From Lachnospiraceae bacterium (lineage in GTDB: Bacteria; Bacillota; Clostridia; Lachnospirales; Lachnospiraceae): a stretch of 60,167 nt of DNA. The stretch lies in the NCBI GenBank assembly GCA_028692395.1, contig JAQUXP010000023.1, positions 1 through 60,167 of the forward strand, read 5' to 3'. Under the pieces are notes generated by a model. That model ran no database searches and was not told the origin of the DNA. It saw only the letters and a program-made list of their open reading frames with translations. Both the position numbers and the translations under genes were made by a program. This document shows, piece after piece, positions 7,779-16,334 of this stretch (positions are counted from its first letter, which is position 1; every line of letters starts with the position of its first letter).

Positions 7779-8804
7779 ATGTCAAAGAAAGTGATTACCT
7801 TTGGAGAGATTATGCTGCGTCTGGCACCGGAAGGATATTATCGTTTTGTACAGGCGGAAACATTTGGAGCTACCTATGGGGGAGGAGAGGCAAATGTTGC
7901 GGTATCCCTGGCTAATTATGGTTTTGATGCCAGATTTGTAAGCAGGCTGCCCAAACATGAGATTGGTCAGGCCGCAGTGAATTCCCTGAGAAGATACGGA
8001 GTAGATACCTCCTATATTGCCAGGGGCGGTGATCGAGTGGGAATCTACTTTTTGGAAAAGGGAGCGTCCCAGCGTCCGTCAAAGGTCATCTATGATCGGG
8101 CAGGATCTTCCATCGCCACAGCCGTTCCAGAGGATTTCGACTGGAAGGCTATCTTTGAAGGGGCTGCGTGGTTTCATTTTACAGGTATTACACCGGCATT
8201 AAATGATGAAGTTGCAGCGATCTGCCTGGAAGCCTGTAAAGCAGCCAAAGAGGCAGGGGTGATGATCTCCTGTGATCTGAATTATCGTAACAAGCTGTGG
8301 TCCAGGGAAAAAGCAGGAAAAGTGATGGGCGAACTGTGCCAGTATGTAGATGTCTGCATCGCAAATGAAGAGGATGCCTCTGATGTATTCGGAATTAAGG
8401 CAGCTGACACAGATGTAACAACCGGAACTGTGAATCGTGAGGGCTATAAGGATGTGGCACACCAGCTGGCCAAACGCTTTGGATTCAAAAAAGTTGCCAT
8501 TACACTGAGAGAGTCAATCTCTGCCAATGACAATAACTGGTCTGCCATGCTTTACGATGGTACAGACTACTTCTTCAGTAAAAAATATACGATGCATATC
8601 GTAGATCGTGTTGGCGGTGGGGACAGCTTCGGCGGTGGTCTGATCTGTGCATCCCTGCTGGGGTTCGATTCTCAGTCCACCATTGAGTTTGCTGTTGCGG
8701 CTTCCTGCCTGAAGCACTCCGTGGAGGGAGATTTTAATATGGTCTCAATGGATGAAGTTACAAAACTTGCCGGGGGCGATGCCTCCGGACGTGTCCAGAG
8801 ATAG
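7779..8804 (+). CDS. kdgK: 2-keto-3-deoxygluconate kinase (PfkB family)
   Basis: 341 residues from the chosen start. PfkB features: N-terminal GGEANVAVSLANYG and the C-terminal VDRVGGGDSFGGGL, whose Asp is the catalytic base. It should phosphorylate KDG to KDPG for the aldolase encoded just upstream. I prefer the ATG at 7779 because GGAGG (7766-7770) sits 8 nt before it; an in-frame ATG at 7764 would add five residues. A strong terminator follows. Confidence 0.92.
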   Translation: MSKKVITFGEIMLRLAPEGYYRFVQAETFGATYGGGEANVAVSLANYGFDARFVSRLPKHEIGQAAVNSLRRYGVDTSYIARGGDRVGIYFLEKGASQRPSKVIYDRAGSSIATAVPEDFDWKAIFEGAAWFHFTGITPALNDEVAAICLEACKAAKEAGVMISCDLNYRNKLWSREKAGKVMGELCQYVDVCIANEEDASDVFGIKAADTDVTTGTVNREGYKDVAHQLAKRFGFKKVAITLRESISANDNNWSAMLYDGTDYFFSKKYTMHIVDRVGGGDSFGGGLICASLLGFDSQSTIEFAVAASCLKHSVEGDFNMVSMDEVTKLAGGDASGRVQR

Positions 8805-8845
8805 ATAGAAAAGACCCGTTGCCATGGGTTACAAATCATCGGAGG

Positions 8846-8888
8846 GCACTGCTTACCGGAAATTTATCCGGTAGAGCAGTGTCTTTTT
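8846..8888 (+). terminator. intrinsic terminator after kdgK
   Basis: Arms 8846-8860 and 8867-8882 pair over about 15 bp (GCACTGCT.ACCGGA against TCCGGTAGAGCAGTGT) with a 6-nt loop, followed by CTTTTT (8883-8888). Confidence 0.85.
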
Positions 8889-8889
8889 G

Positions 8890-8918
8890 TTGTAATAGAA
8901 AAAAACATATGCTATAGT
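8890..8918 (+). promoter_or_regulatory. promoter of the RND permease-TetR operon
   Basis: TTGTAA (8890-8895), 17-bp spacer, TATAGT (8913-8918). It begins directly after the kdgK terminator and precedes the likely TetR operator. Confidence 0.65.
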
Positions 8919-8930
8919 TAGTACAGAACT

Positions 8931-8942
8931 GACCAGTCGGTC
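8931..8942. promoter_or_regulatory. candidate TetR operator
   Basis: GACCAGTCGGTC has 4-bp inverted arms GACC/GGTC and resembles operators of TetR-family efflux regulators (GACC-N4-GGTC). It lies about 12 bp after the -10, over the likely start of transcription, and the operon encodes a TetR protein. Confidence 0.6.
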
Positions 8943-8968
8943 GGAATGTGACAGGAGGAGTAAATAAA

Positions 8969-11900
8969 ATGCTATCAAAGTTTAGCGTAAAAAAACCATA
9001 CACCGTAATTGTGGGAATTGTTCTTATTCTGGTGTTGGGAATTGTGTCCTTTCAGCGGATGACAACAGATCTGCTTCCGGATATGAATATGCCCTATGCA
9101 ATTGTAATTACCAGTTATCCTGGGGCCAGTCCTTCCCAGGTGGAGGAAAATGTTACCAAGTCTGTAGAGCAGTCTATGGCAACAGTCAGCAATATCCAAA
9201 ACGTGCAGTCAGTTTCCAGTGAGAACATGTCCATGGTAATCCTGGAGTTTTCTCAGAGCACCAACATGGATTCTGTAAGTCTGGAGATGCGGGAGCATCT
9301 GGATCAGATCAGTGGCACCTGGGATGATGCAGTGGGAAGTCCCGTCATTATGAAGCTGAATCCGGATATGATGCCGGTTATGGTTTCAGCACTGGAAAAA
9401 GATGGTTTGGACAGCACGGCACTTACAGACTATGTAGAGAACAATGTGTTAAGTGATGTGGAAAGTCTGGAAGGTGTTGCATCTGCGGACGCTTCCGGTG
9501 AGGTAGAATCCAAGATTGAAGTCATCCTCCGTCAGGATAAAATTGACGAAGTTAATAAAAAGATGCAAAATGCCATCAGCGGGCAATTCGATGAGGCTCA
9601 GTCGGAGCTGATCGATCAGACCACGGCATTAAATGATGCCCAGGATCAGCTGGATGCCGGAAAGACTCAGCTGGATGCCGGAAAGACTCAGTTGAAGGAA
9701 AAACTTTCCCAGGCATCTCAGGCAGAAGCACAGATAGCCCAGGGAGAGGCGCAGATCGAGGCGGCAGAGGCTCAGTTGGCCCAGAAGGAGGCGGAGCTGG
9801 CAGATGCCAAGGATCAGCTGCAGACCCAGCGCGCTGCCTATGCGGGAGGAACCTTTACCAAGGATGATACCTATCAGGCTGCTTATCAGCCGGCTTATGA
9901 GGCAGCACTGGCAAAGGCTTATGAGCAGGCAGATGCTCAGGCAGTCAGCGAAATGGAGAAGCAGATTGCCACCCTTAAAACCCAGGTGGAAGCACTGAAA
10001 GCTCAGATTGCACAGGCAAAGGAAGACGGAGAGGCCACAGAGCTTCTGGAGTCTCAGCTTGCCATCACCCAGGCAGCACTGGCACAGCTTGATACAGATG
10101 AGGCCAGAAATCAGGCAAAGACGGCGGCAGAAAATGCAGCAAAGCTTGCCCTGGACAGCAGTTTTCCAGGAGAATTTGATAAGCAGTATGCGGCGAAGGT
10201 AATTGAGACTCTTGACTCCTACCTGGCGCAGATGCAAGAGGGACAGACGCAGCTTGATACGGCAAAAAAGCAGCTGGCAGATACAAAAGCGCAGCTGAAT
10301 CAGGGAAAGATCAGTCTTGCCCAGGCCCAGTCTCAGATCAACAGTGCCCAGATTGATGCCACACTTCAGATGGCAGATGCTTCCACACAGCTTTCCCTGG
10401 GACAGACGCAGCTGGATGCCGGAAAGCAGCAGTTGGAGCAGGGACAGAAAACGCTGGAAGAACAAAAAGAGACAGCTCTTTCTTCCGCAGACATCTCAGA
10501 CCGTCTGACGGCAGACACCATCAAGCAGATTTTGATGGCCCAGAACTTTTCCATGCCGGCAGGTTATGTGACGGAGGATGGAGTATCCTATCTGGTACGA
10601 GTGGGAGACAAATTTGGCAGTATGGAGGATATGAATAATCTTGTCCTTATGGATCCTCAAATCGATGGAATGGATCCTGTCCGTCTCTCTGACGTGGCAG
10701 AGGTGCTGCAGACTGATAATTCCTCTGAGGTTTATGCAAAAATCAACGGAAAAGACGGAGTGCTTTTGACCATACAGAAACAGACAGGTTATTCCACCGG
10801 AGAGGTATCAGAGCGTCTGAATGCCTACTATGATAAACTGATGAAAAATGATTCCTCTATCCATGTAACCAACCTGATGGATCAGGGCATTTACATCGAC
10901 ATGGTAGTGAATTCCGTCCTGCAGAATCTGGCATTTGGAGCGATATTTGCCGTGCTGATTTTATTCCTGTTTCTGCGGGATATCAGACCTACAGCGGTTG
11001 TTGCCTGCTCTATTCCTATTTCACTTCTGACCGCTATTGTACTGATGTATTTTTCAGGCATTTCCCTGAATATCATCTCTCTTTCCGGTCTGGCACTGGG
11101 AGTGGGGATGCTGGTGGATAACTCCATCGTTGTTATAGAAAATATCTATCGTCTTCACGGTCTGGGGCTTCCGGTCCGCAAGGCGGCTGTTCAGGGTGCG
11201 AAGCAGATGACAGGAGCGATCGTCGCATCCACACTGACCACAATCTGTGTCTTTGCCCCGATTGTGTTTACGGAGGGAATTACGAGACAGCTTTTTGTGG
11301 ACATGGGACTGACGATTGCTTATTCTCTGCTTGCCAGCCTTCTGGTTGCGGTAACCTTTGTACCGATGATGGCTTCCGGGCTTTTGAAAAGAAAGCATAA
11401 ACCGAAAAAAAGTGTCTTTGACTGGATCGGAAAGCATTATGAAAAGTCAGCCTACTGGGCACTGCATCATAAGATTCTGGTGCTTCTGGGTGTTCTGGCA
11501 GTGCTGCTTGGCTCCATGTATCTGTGCTTTTCGAAGGGATTTTCCTTCATGCCAACCATGGAAAGCACCCAAGCAAGCGTTACGGTTACCATGCCGGGAG
11601 AGGCAACGGTGGAAGAGACCGGCGCTATGACAGATCAGGTGATGGATCGCCTCTCGGGGATCACGGATGTGGAAGAGATCGGTGCGATGGTGGGAAACAG
11701 CAGCGCCATGAGTATGGGAGGCGGTGGAAATAAGACCAACAGCGCAACCATGTATCTGATTTTAAGTGAAGACAAGAAGCTTTCCGGCAGCGAGCTGGAA
11801 AAAGAGGTTCTTGATAAGACGAAGGATCTGGATTGTGAGGTGGCAGTCAGTGCATCCATGATGGATATGTCTGCGCTTGGAGGCTCCGGTGTCTCTGTGG

Positions 11901-13138
11901 AAATCAAGGGCAAGGATCTGGATACCCTTCAGAAGATTGCGAAAGATTTTGCAGAAATCGTATCAAAGATCGAGGGAACAACAGAGGTTTCTGATGGAAT
12001 GGAAGAAACCACACAGGAGCTTCGTATCGTGGTAAATAAGTCAAAAGCGGCAGCGCAGAATCTTACAGTTGCTCAGGTTTATCAGCAGATTCAGGCGAAG
12101 CTGGCACAGGCTGGATCCGCCACAACACTTTCTACCGATACGGCAGATCTGAATGTCTATGTAAAGGATGGAGAACAGGCCGATTATACCAGAGATACGG
12201 TTGAAAACTTCACAATAACAGCAACAGGGACAGATGGCACTACCAAGGAGATTCCTGTCAGTGAGATTGTGGAATTTCAGGACGCTACCGGTGTGGATTC
12301 TATCCGCCGGGACAGCCAGAGCCGCTATATTACCGTGTCGGCTGGAGTGACCGAAGGGCACAATGTAACCCTGATCTCCGATGAAGTCAAGAAGCAGATT
12401 GCAAAGTACGAGATGCCGGAGGGCTATTCCTACAAAATGACGGGAGAGGACGCTACAATCAGTGATTCGATGAATGATCTGGTACTGATGCTTTTACTCG
12501 CATTGGTCTTTATGTACCTGATTATGGTTGCACAGTTTCAGTCTCTGCTGTCCCCATTTATCGTTATGTTTACGATTCCACTGGCATTTACAGGTGGTTT
12601 CCTGGGACTTCTGATTGCAGGATCTGAGATGAGTATCATCGCTATGATCGGCTTCATCATGCTTTGCGGTATTATCGTAAATAATGGTATCGTGCTGGTG
12701 GATTACACGAATCAGCTGCGGGCGTCCGGTATGGAGAAGCACAAGGCGATTGTGACGGCAGGAAAGACACGTATGCGTCCGATTCTGATGACAGCACTGA
12801 CCACAATTCTGGGTCTGTCCACTATGGCGGCAGGACTTGGCATGGGAGCAGATATGACGCAGCCTATGGCGATTGTCACTATTGGAGGTCTGATCTACGG
12901 AACCTTCCTGACACTCTTTGTGGTTCCCTGTATCTATGATATCTTGAACCGAAGAAAATATGTGATCATCTCAGACAAAGAGCTGGATGCGGCAGATGAA
13001 GATTTTGATATTATGAAAGAGACGAATCTGATAGAAGAGTCAGAGACAGGTGAGATAGACAAAACGGCAGAAGAGGAAGAGCCGGAGCACCTGGAAGATT
13101 TGCAAGGTAAGGAAACAGGGGGCGAGGAGCATGATTGA
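8969..13138 (+). CDS. RND-superfamily efflux permease with long coiled-coil insertion
   Basis: 1389 residues from the ATG at 8969 (AGGAGGAG 8 nt upstream; a GTG 21 bp earlier is less likely). Ends resemble AcrB/HAE1 permeases: an N-terminal helix with LLPDMNMPYAIVITSYPGASP, a first helix bundle around residues 640-810 with GVGMLVDNSIVVIENIYR, and a second bundle from ~1180 with GIIVNNGIVLVDYTNQLR. Unlike AcrB, residues ~207-504 form a Gln/Ala-rich heptad region with repeats of the type TQLDAGK, clearly coiled coil. No membrane-fusion protein or outer-membrane channel gene is adjacent. Substrate unknown. The TetR gene overlaps its 3' end by 8 bp. Confidence 0.88.
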   Translation: MLSKFSVKKPYTVIVGIVLILVLGIVSFQRMTTDLLPDMNMPYAIVITSYPGASPSQVEENVTKSVEQSMATVSNIQNVQSVSSENMSMVILEFSQSTNMDSVSLEMREHLDQISGTWDDAVGSPVIMKLNPDMMPVMVSALEKDGLDSTALTDYVENNVLSDVESLEGVASADASGEVESKIEVILRQDKIDEVNKKMQNAISGQFDEAQSELIDQTTALNDAQDQLDAGKTQLDAGKTQLKEKLSQASQAEAQIAQGEAQIEAAEAQLAQKEAELADAKDQLQTQRAAYAGGTFTKDDTYQAAYQPAYEAALAKAYEQADAQAVSEMEKQIATLKTQVEALKAQIAQAKEDGEATELLESQLAITQAALAQLDTDEARNQAKTAAENAAKLALDSSFPGEFDKQYAAKVIETLDSYLAQMQEGQTQLDTAKKQLADTKAQLNQGKISLAQAQSQINSAQIDATLQMADASTQLSLGQTQLDAGKQQLEQGQKTLEEQKETALSSADISDRLTADTIKQILMAQNFSMPAGYVTEDGVSYLVRVGDKFGSMEDMNNLVLMDPQIDGMDPVRLSDVAEVLQTDNSSEVYAKINGKDGVLLTIQKQTGYSTGEVSERLNAYYDKLMKNDSSIHVTNLMDQGIYIDMVVNSVLQNLAFGAIFAVLILFLFLRDIRPTAVVACSIPISLLTAIVLMYFSGISLNIISLSGLALGVGMLVDNSIVVIENIYRLHGLGLPVRKAAVQGAKQMTGAIVASTLTTICVFAPIVFTEGITRQLFVDMGLTIAYSLLASLLVAVTFVPMMASGLLKRKHKPKKSVFDWIGKHYEKSAYWALHHKILVLLGVLAVLLGSMYLCFSKGFSFMPTMESTQASVTVTMPGEATVEETGAMTDQVMDRLSGITDVEEIGAMVGNSSAMSMGGGGNKTNSATMYLILSEDKKLSGSELEKEVLDKTKDLDCEVAVSASMMDMSALGGSGVSVEIKGKDLDTLQKIAKDFAEIVSKIEGTTEVSDGMEETTQELRIVVNKSKAAAQNLTVAQVYQQIQAKLAQAGSATTLSTDTADLNVYVKDGEQADYTRDTVENFTITATGTDGTTKEIPVSEIVEFQDATGVDSIRRDSQSRYITVSAGVTEGHNVTLISDEVKKQIAKYEMPEGYSYKMTGEDATISDSMNDLVLMLLLALVFMYLIMVAQFQSLLSPFIVMFTIPLAFTGGFLGLLIAGSEMSIIAMIGFIMLCGIIVNNGIVLVDYTNQLRASGMEKHKAIVTAGKTRMRPILMTALTTILGLSTMAAGLGMGADMTQPMAIVTIGGLIYGTFLTLFVVPCIYDILNRRKYVIISDKELDAADEDFDIMKETNLIEESETGEIDKTAEEEEPEHLEDLQGKETGGEEHD
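9647..9688 (+). repeat. 21-bp tandem duplication inside the coiled coil
   Basis: Two adjacent, in-frame 21-bp units (9647-9667, 9668-9688) encode consecutive QLDAGKT heptads, evidence of heptad expansion in the coiled coil. Confidence 0.8.
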
Positions 13139-13793
13139 TAAAAGTCAAATCCAACATTCCATGTCTTTACATGAAACAGCAGAAAAGCTGCCCAAGATGA
13201 AAAAAATGTTTGAGGCAATTACAGCCCTGATTCTTGAGGGGGCAGATATAAACACCATGAAGGTTTCGGACATTACAGCCCGGGCGGCAATCGGTAAGGG
13301 AACGGCATATGAGTATTTCAAAAGCAAGGATGAGCTGATCGTGAAGGCCGTTCTCTATGAGCTGGAGACGCTGCTGCAGGAAGTGGAGGATTCCATAAAA
13401 GCCTGCAGGAGTTTCCGAGAGAGATACATCTGTATCCTGAACTGGCTGGAAGAAAACTTCAGCGGGCGCAATTCGATTACACTTTTTATGAATATGTATC
13501 AGGGCGCATATCAGATCTCAGCTACTTTGAAGGCAGAGATGATGAATCAGACGCATGGGTTTGAGTGTATGCTGGAGCACAGTCGGGAACTGCTTATGGA
13601 AGGAATCAGGGATGGAGAGCTTAGAGATGATCTTCCCCTGAACATGATGTGTGCCGTGCTTGTGTCCAGCTTCTCTTCCCTGATAATTTTTCTGAATCAG
13701 GAGATGAAGCAGAAAGCAAAAATAAAAGAGGCCTCCATCGAACAGCTGAAGCAGCTGTTGACAGAAAGCCTCTTTGCAACGCTTGGCAGGTAA
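13131..13793 (+). CDS. TetR/AcrR-family regulator
   Basis: 220 residues. The N-terminal helix-turn-helix is KVSDITARAAIGKGTAYEYFKSKDELI (residues ~43-70), typical of TetR. The C-terminal ligand domain is not recognisable beyond the family. Its start overlaps the permease stop by 8 bp, so both are translated from one mRNA, and the operon promoter carries a TetR-like palindrome. Autorepression with release by a pump substrate is the likely scheme. Confidence 0.88.
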   Translation: MIDKSQIQHSMSLHETAEKLPKMKKMFEAITALILEGADINTMKVSDITARAAIGKGTAYEYFKSKDELIVKAVLYELETLLQEVEDSIKACRSFRERYICILNWLEENFSGRNSITLFMNMYQGAYQISATLKAEMMNQTHGFECMLEHSRELLMEGIRDGELRDDLPLNMMCAVLVSSFSSLIIFLNQEMKQKAKIKEASIEQLKQLLTESLFATLGR

Positions 13794-13795
13794 GG

Positions 13796-13835
13796 TTATA
13801 CCGGGCATTCTCTCACAGGAGAATGCCCGGTATAA
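13796..13835. terminator. bidirectional terminator between convergent genes
   Basis: Perfect 17-bp inverted repeat (13796-13812 and 13819-13835) with a 6-nt loop, between the TetR gene (plus) and the GntR/LacI-type regulator (minus). Confidence 0.8.
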
Positions 13836-13841
13836 TTTGGT

Positions 13842-14993
13842 CTAGTTATTTGTGGTATGCGGTACTGGTGCCGGTCCGGTAGAACCTCTTACCACCAGCT
13901 CTACCGGAACCGTGATTTTCTGAACCGGTGCAGAGGGGGAAGCAAGGGAAGCCTTCAGAATCTGGCTTACATGTTCTCCGATCAGGGAAAAGTTCTGGTT
14001 GATAGTGGTCAGATCAGCTTCTCCTGCAAGAATCGTGTTGTCAAAGCCACAGATACTGACATCCTCCGGAACCCGAAGACCCAGATTTTCACAGGCAAGC
14101 TTCAGCGTGCGGGCAACCTGATCATTTTCAGCGAGAAATGCAGTGGTGCCATTATTGTAAAGCTGACGGATGTCTGCCAGCAGCTGCTGGGCTTCTCCGT
14201 CCAACAAATGCTGCTTCGATATCGGATAGGGAGCACAAAAGATGTTCTGCAGACCGGCACTGATGCCGGCTGTGCGCAGCTGGTGCAAATATCCGCCGAA
14301 GCGATTTCGCACAGTGGAGGTTTCATCCAGCGGTGCAGTGGTCAGAAAACAGATATTTCTATGTCCCAGTGAGATTAGATGCTCGGTCAGCAGTCGTCCT
14401 CCCTCGAAGTTATCCGAGGTAACATTGTGAAGGTAAGGACAGTCCGTGGACTTATCGATGATGATAACCGGAACACCCCGCAATGCGAATTCATTCAGCA
14501 GATTCAGATTAATATCATCCCGAACCGGATAGTAAACCAGTCCGGATATGTTTTGAGAAAGCAAAAGCTTAATGTTTGCTTTCTCTTTTTTTCGTGAAAC
14601 ACCTGAGATGTACAGACTGAGGAAGCAGCCATACTGGTTCAGGTTCTGGTTGATGACATCCACAGCCTTAAAAAGACCGCCCTGTGTACTGTCAAAGGGC
14701 AGAAGCAGGGAGATGATCTGTGAGGTTTCATCCGTCGTTATGGAACGGTTAAGGTTACTTAGGGCATTCCGTGTAACAAAGCTTCCAACACCACGCTTGC
14801 GGTACAGGATACCCCGCTGCTCCAGGTCAGTAATTGCACGTTTTGCAGTGATTCTGCTCACACTGTATTTTTCGGAAAGCTGTTTTTCTGTGCAGAGGAC
14901 TTCTTCATATGAAAAGTCATTGCTGCGAATCTGAGCTAAGATGTCGTCCATGATTAGTTCGTATTTTGGCTTTGCAGCCGGTTGGTTTTCCAT
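13842..14993 (-). CDS. GntR-HTH/LacI-sensor transcription regulator 1 (AraR-like architecture)
   Basis: 383 residues. Residues ~10-78 are a GntR winged helix (FSYEEVLCTEKQLSEKYSVSRITAKRAITDLEQRGILYRK); residues ~95-375 are a periplasmic-binding-protein-like sugar sensor (VYYPVRD, VPVIIIDKS, GHRNICFLTTAP, VPEDVSICGFDNT). The start at 14993 has GGAG 8 nt upstream; the longer open frame is spacer. A close paralogue is encoded at 30534-31688. A palindrome TGATATATTA follows its own -10, and CGATATATCA that of the adjacent transporter, so it probably represses both until a glycan-derived sugar binds. Confidence 0.9.
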   Translation of the reverse strand: MENQPAAKPKYELIMDDILAQIRSNDFSYEEVLCTEKQLSEKYSVSRITAKRAITDLEQRGILYRKRGVGSFVTRNALSNLNRSITTDETSQIISLLLPFDSTQGGLFKAVDVINQNLNQYGCFLSLYISGVSRKKEKANIKLLLSQNISGLVYYPVRDDINLNLLNEFALRGVPVIIIDKSTDCPYLHNVTSDNFEGGRLLTEHLISLGHRNICFLTTAPLDETSTVRNRFGGYLHQLRTAGISAGLQNIFCAPYPISKQHLLDGEAQQLLADIRQLYNNGTTAFLAENDQVARTLKLACENLGLRVPEDVSICGFDNTILAGEADLTTINQNFSLIGEHVSQILKASLASPSAPVQKITVPVELVVRGSTGPAPVPHTTNN

Positions 14994-15084
14994 GTTTATT
15001 CTCCTATATGATCTATGCGATATGATACCATGGATCATTTTCTCGTGGGGGCAGGAACCATGTGGTCTTAGAATTATGGCATCA

Positions 15085-15094
15085 TGATATATTA
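15085..15094. promoter_or_regulatory. operator-like site at the regulator 1 promoter
   Basis: TGATATATTA, 9 of 10 bases of the shared palindrome TGATATATCA. It lies 1 nt downstream of the minus-strand -10, predicting autorepression. Confidence 0.65.
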
Positions 15095-15095
15095 A

Positions 15096-15124
15096 AGTAT
15101 ATGACAAAAAGCACCAGAAGTCAA
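15096..15124 (-). promoter_or_regulatory. promoter of regulator 1
   Basis: On the minus strand, TTGACT (15119-15124), 17-bp spacer, TATACT (15096-15101). The transcript would have a ~100-nt leader. Confidence 0.7.
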
Positions 15125-15132
15125 ATTTTTTG

Positions 15133-15167
15133 TTTGATATAATCGAAACGCAGGCGACTATATCAAA
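15133..15167. promoter_or_regulatory. split inverted repeat of operator half-sites
   Basis: TTTGATATA (15133-15141) and TATATCAAA (15159-15167) are perfect 9-bp inverted copies, 26 bp apart start to start. Both match a half of TTGATATATCAA. They lie between the two divergent promoters and could support looping or cooperative binding. The rest of 14994-15339 shows no gene. Confidence 0.5.
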
Positions 15168-15266
15168 GTTAAAATAAAAAGAAAAATAAACTGTTAAAAG
15201 CGCACAAAAATAACAACATAAATTGAGTAAAATATACAGAATATCCAATAAAAGTGAAAAAGCATG

Positions 15267-15306
15267 TTGACGAATGGTGAATGGAATGGTATAGTACGAT
15301 ATATCA
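15267..15306 (+). promoter_or_regulatory. promoter and operator of the sugar ABC transporter
   Basis: TTGACG (15267-15272), 17-bp spacer, TATAGT (15290-15295), then after 1 nt the operator-like CGATATATCA (15297-15306, 9 of 10 bases). The same -35, spacer and operator offset occur before the second binding-protein gene at 31909-31948. Confidence 0.75.
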
Positions 15307-15339
15307 AATGAAAAGAGCAAATAATGAAATGGAAGGGGT

Positions 15340-16320
15340 ATGAGTAAGGTGAAAAGAGAAAAGAACACGGAAACGATAGCGGTCAGCAGAAATATCGCAA
15401 CAAGACTCTACTGGGCGTTTAAGAAAAACTGGCAGCTGTATCTGATGGCAGCACCGGCAATGCTATTTTTATTTTTGTTTTCTTATCTGCCACTGGGAGG
15501 TCTGGTGATTGCATTTAAGAAATACGAATTCAAGAAAGGGATATGGGGGAGCAGTTTCCTGGACCCCTGGTATAAGAATTTTGAGATTCTCTTCAAGAAT
15601 AATGATGCAGCCGTAAGTGCCATACGAAATACAATTTTTTTGAATTTCCTCTTTATCGTATTCGGAACAATCTTTGCGATTGCTCTGGCACTGTCTTTTA
15701 ACGAGATTGCCAATAAGCATCTGAAGAAGCTTACCCAGTCACTCAGCTTTCTTCCTTACTTTATCTCAACAGTTGTTGTGGGAATCTTTGTCACCGGGCT
15801 GTTAGGCTTTGACAATGGTGTTATCAACCGTCTGATCACTTCTTTTGGAGGCGAAAAGGTTGCATTTTACATGAATGCATCCTACTGGCCGCTGATTCTT
15901 CTGATCGTGAATATCTGGAAGGGCGCAGGCTACAGCGCAGTTGTGTATCTGGCAACCATCAGTGGATTTGATGAAGCTTATTACGAGGCAGCAAGGATCG
16001 ATGGAGCCACGAGATGGCAGCAGATCCGCTATATCAGTCTTCCTCTTTTGAAGCCAACCATTATTGTACTGACACTTCTGTCCGTAGGAAAAATTATGAA
16101 TGCCGACTTTGGCTTGTTCTACAATGTGACAGGAGATATGCCGACATTGTATGCAACAACGGATGTTCTGGACACTTACATATTCCGTGCTCTTCGTCAG
16201 ACAGGAGATATCGGTGTCTCCTCTGCAACAGGCTTCTTCCAGTCCGTCATTGGATTTGTTATGGTGGTGGGAAGCAACTGGGTTGCCAGAAGATATGAAA
16301 AAGATTCAGCACTATTCTAG
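15340..16320 (+). CDS. sugar ABC transporter permease, LplB type
   Basis: 326 residues with about six membrane segments. The cytoplasmic EAA loop, needed for contact with the ATPase, reads EAARIDGATRWQQIRYISLP (residues ~211-230). The protein fits the LplB/UgpA group that imports oligosaccharides with LplC-type partners. GGAAGGGG lies just before the ATG. The second permease follows 14 bp downstream. No ATPase gene is present in the locus, as is common where a shared MsmX/MsmK-type ATPase serves many transporters. Confidence 0.92.
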   Translation: MSKVKREKNTETIAVSRNIATRLYWAFKKNWQLYLMAAPAMLFLFLFSYLPLGGLVIAFKKYEFKKGIWGSSFLDPWYKNFEILFKNNDAAVSAIRNTIFLNFLFIVFGTIFAIALALSFNEIANKHLKKLTQSLSFLPYFISTVVVGIFVTGLLGFDNGVINRLITSFGGEKVAFYMNASYWPLILLIVNIWKGAGYSAVVYLATISGFDEAYYEAARIDGATRWQQIRYISLPLLKPTIIVLTLLSVGKIMNADFGLFYNVTGDMPTLYATTDVLDTYIFRALRQTGDIGVSSATGFFQSVIGFVMVVGSNWVARRYEKDSALF

Positions 16321-16334
16321 GAGGAGAAAATTCG

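Noticed and set aside
9600-10480. Repeats in the RND gene as a possible CRISPR or DNA satellite
   Set aside because: The repeats are degenerate, in frame and encode heptads of a coiled coil; there are no spacers.
14994-15368. N-terminal extension of regulator 1
   Set aside because: Low-complexity Phe/Leu/Tyr-rich translation of AT-rich promoter DNA; the paralogue starts at the matching Met.
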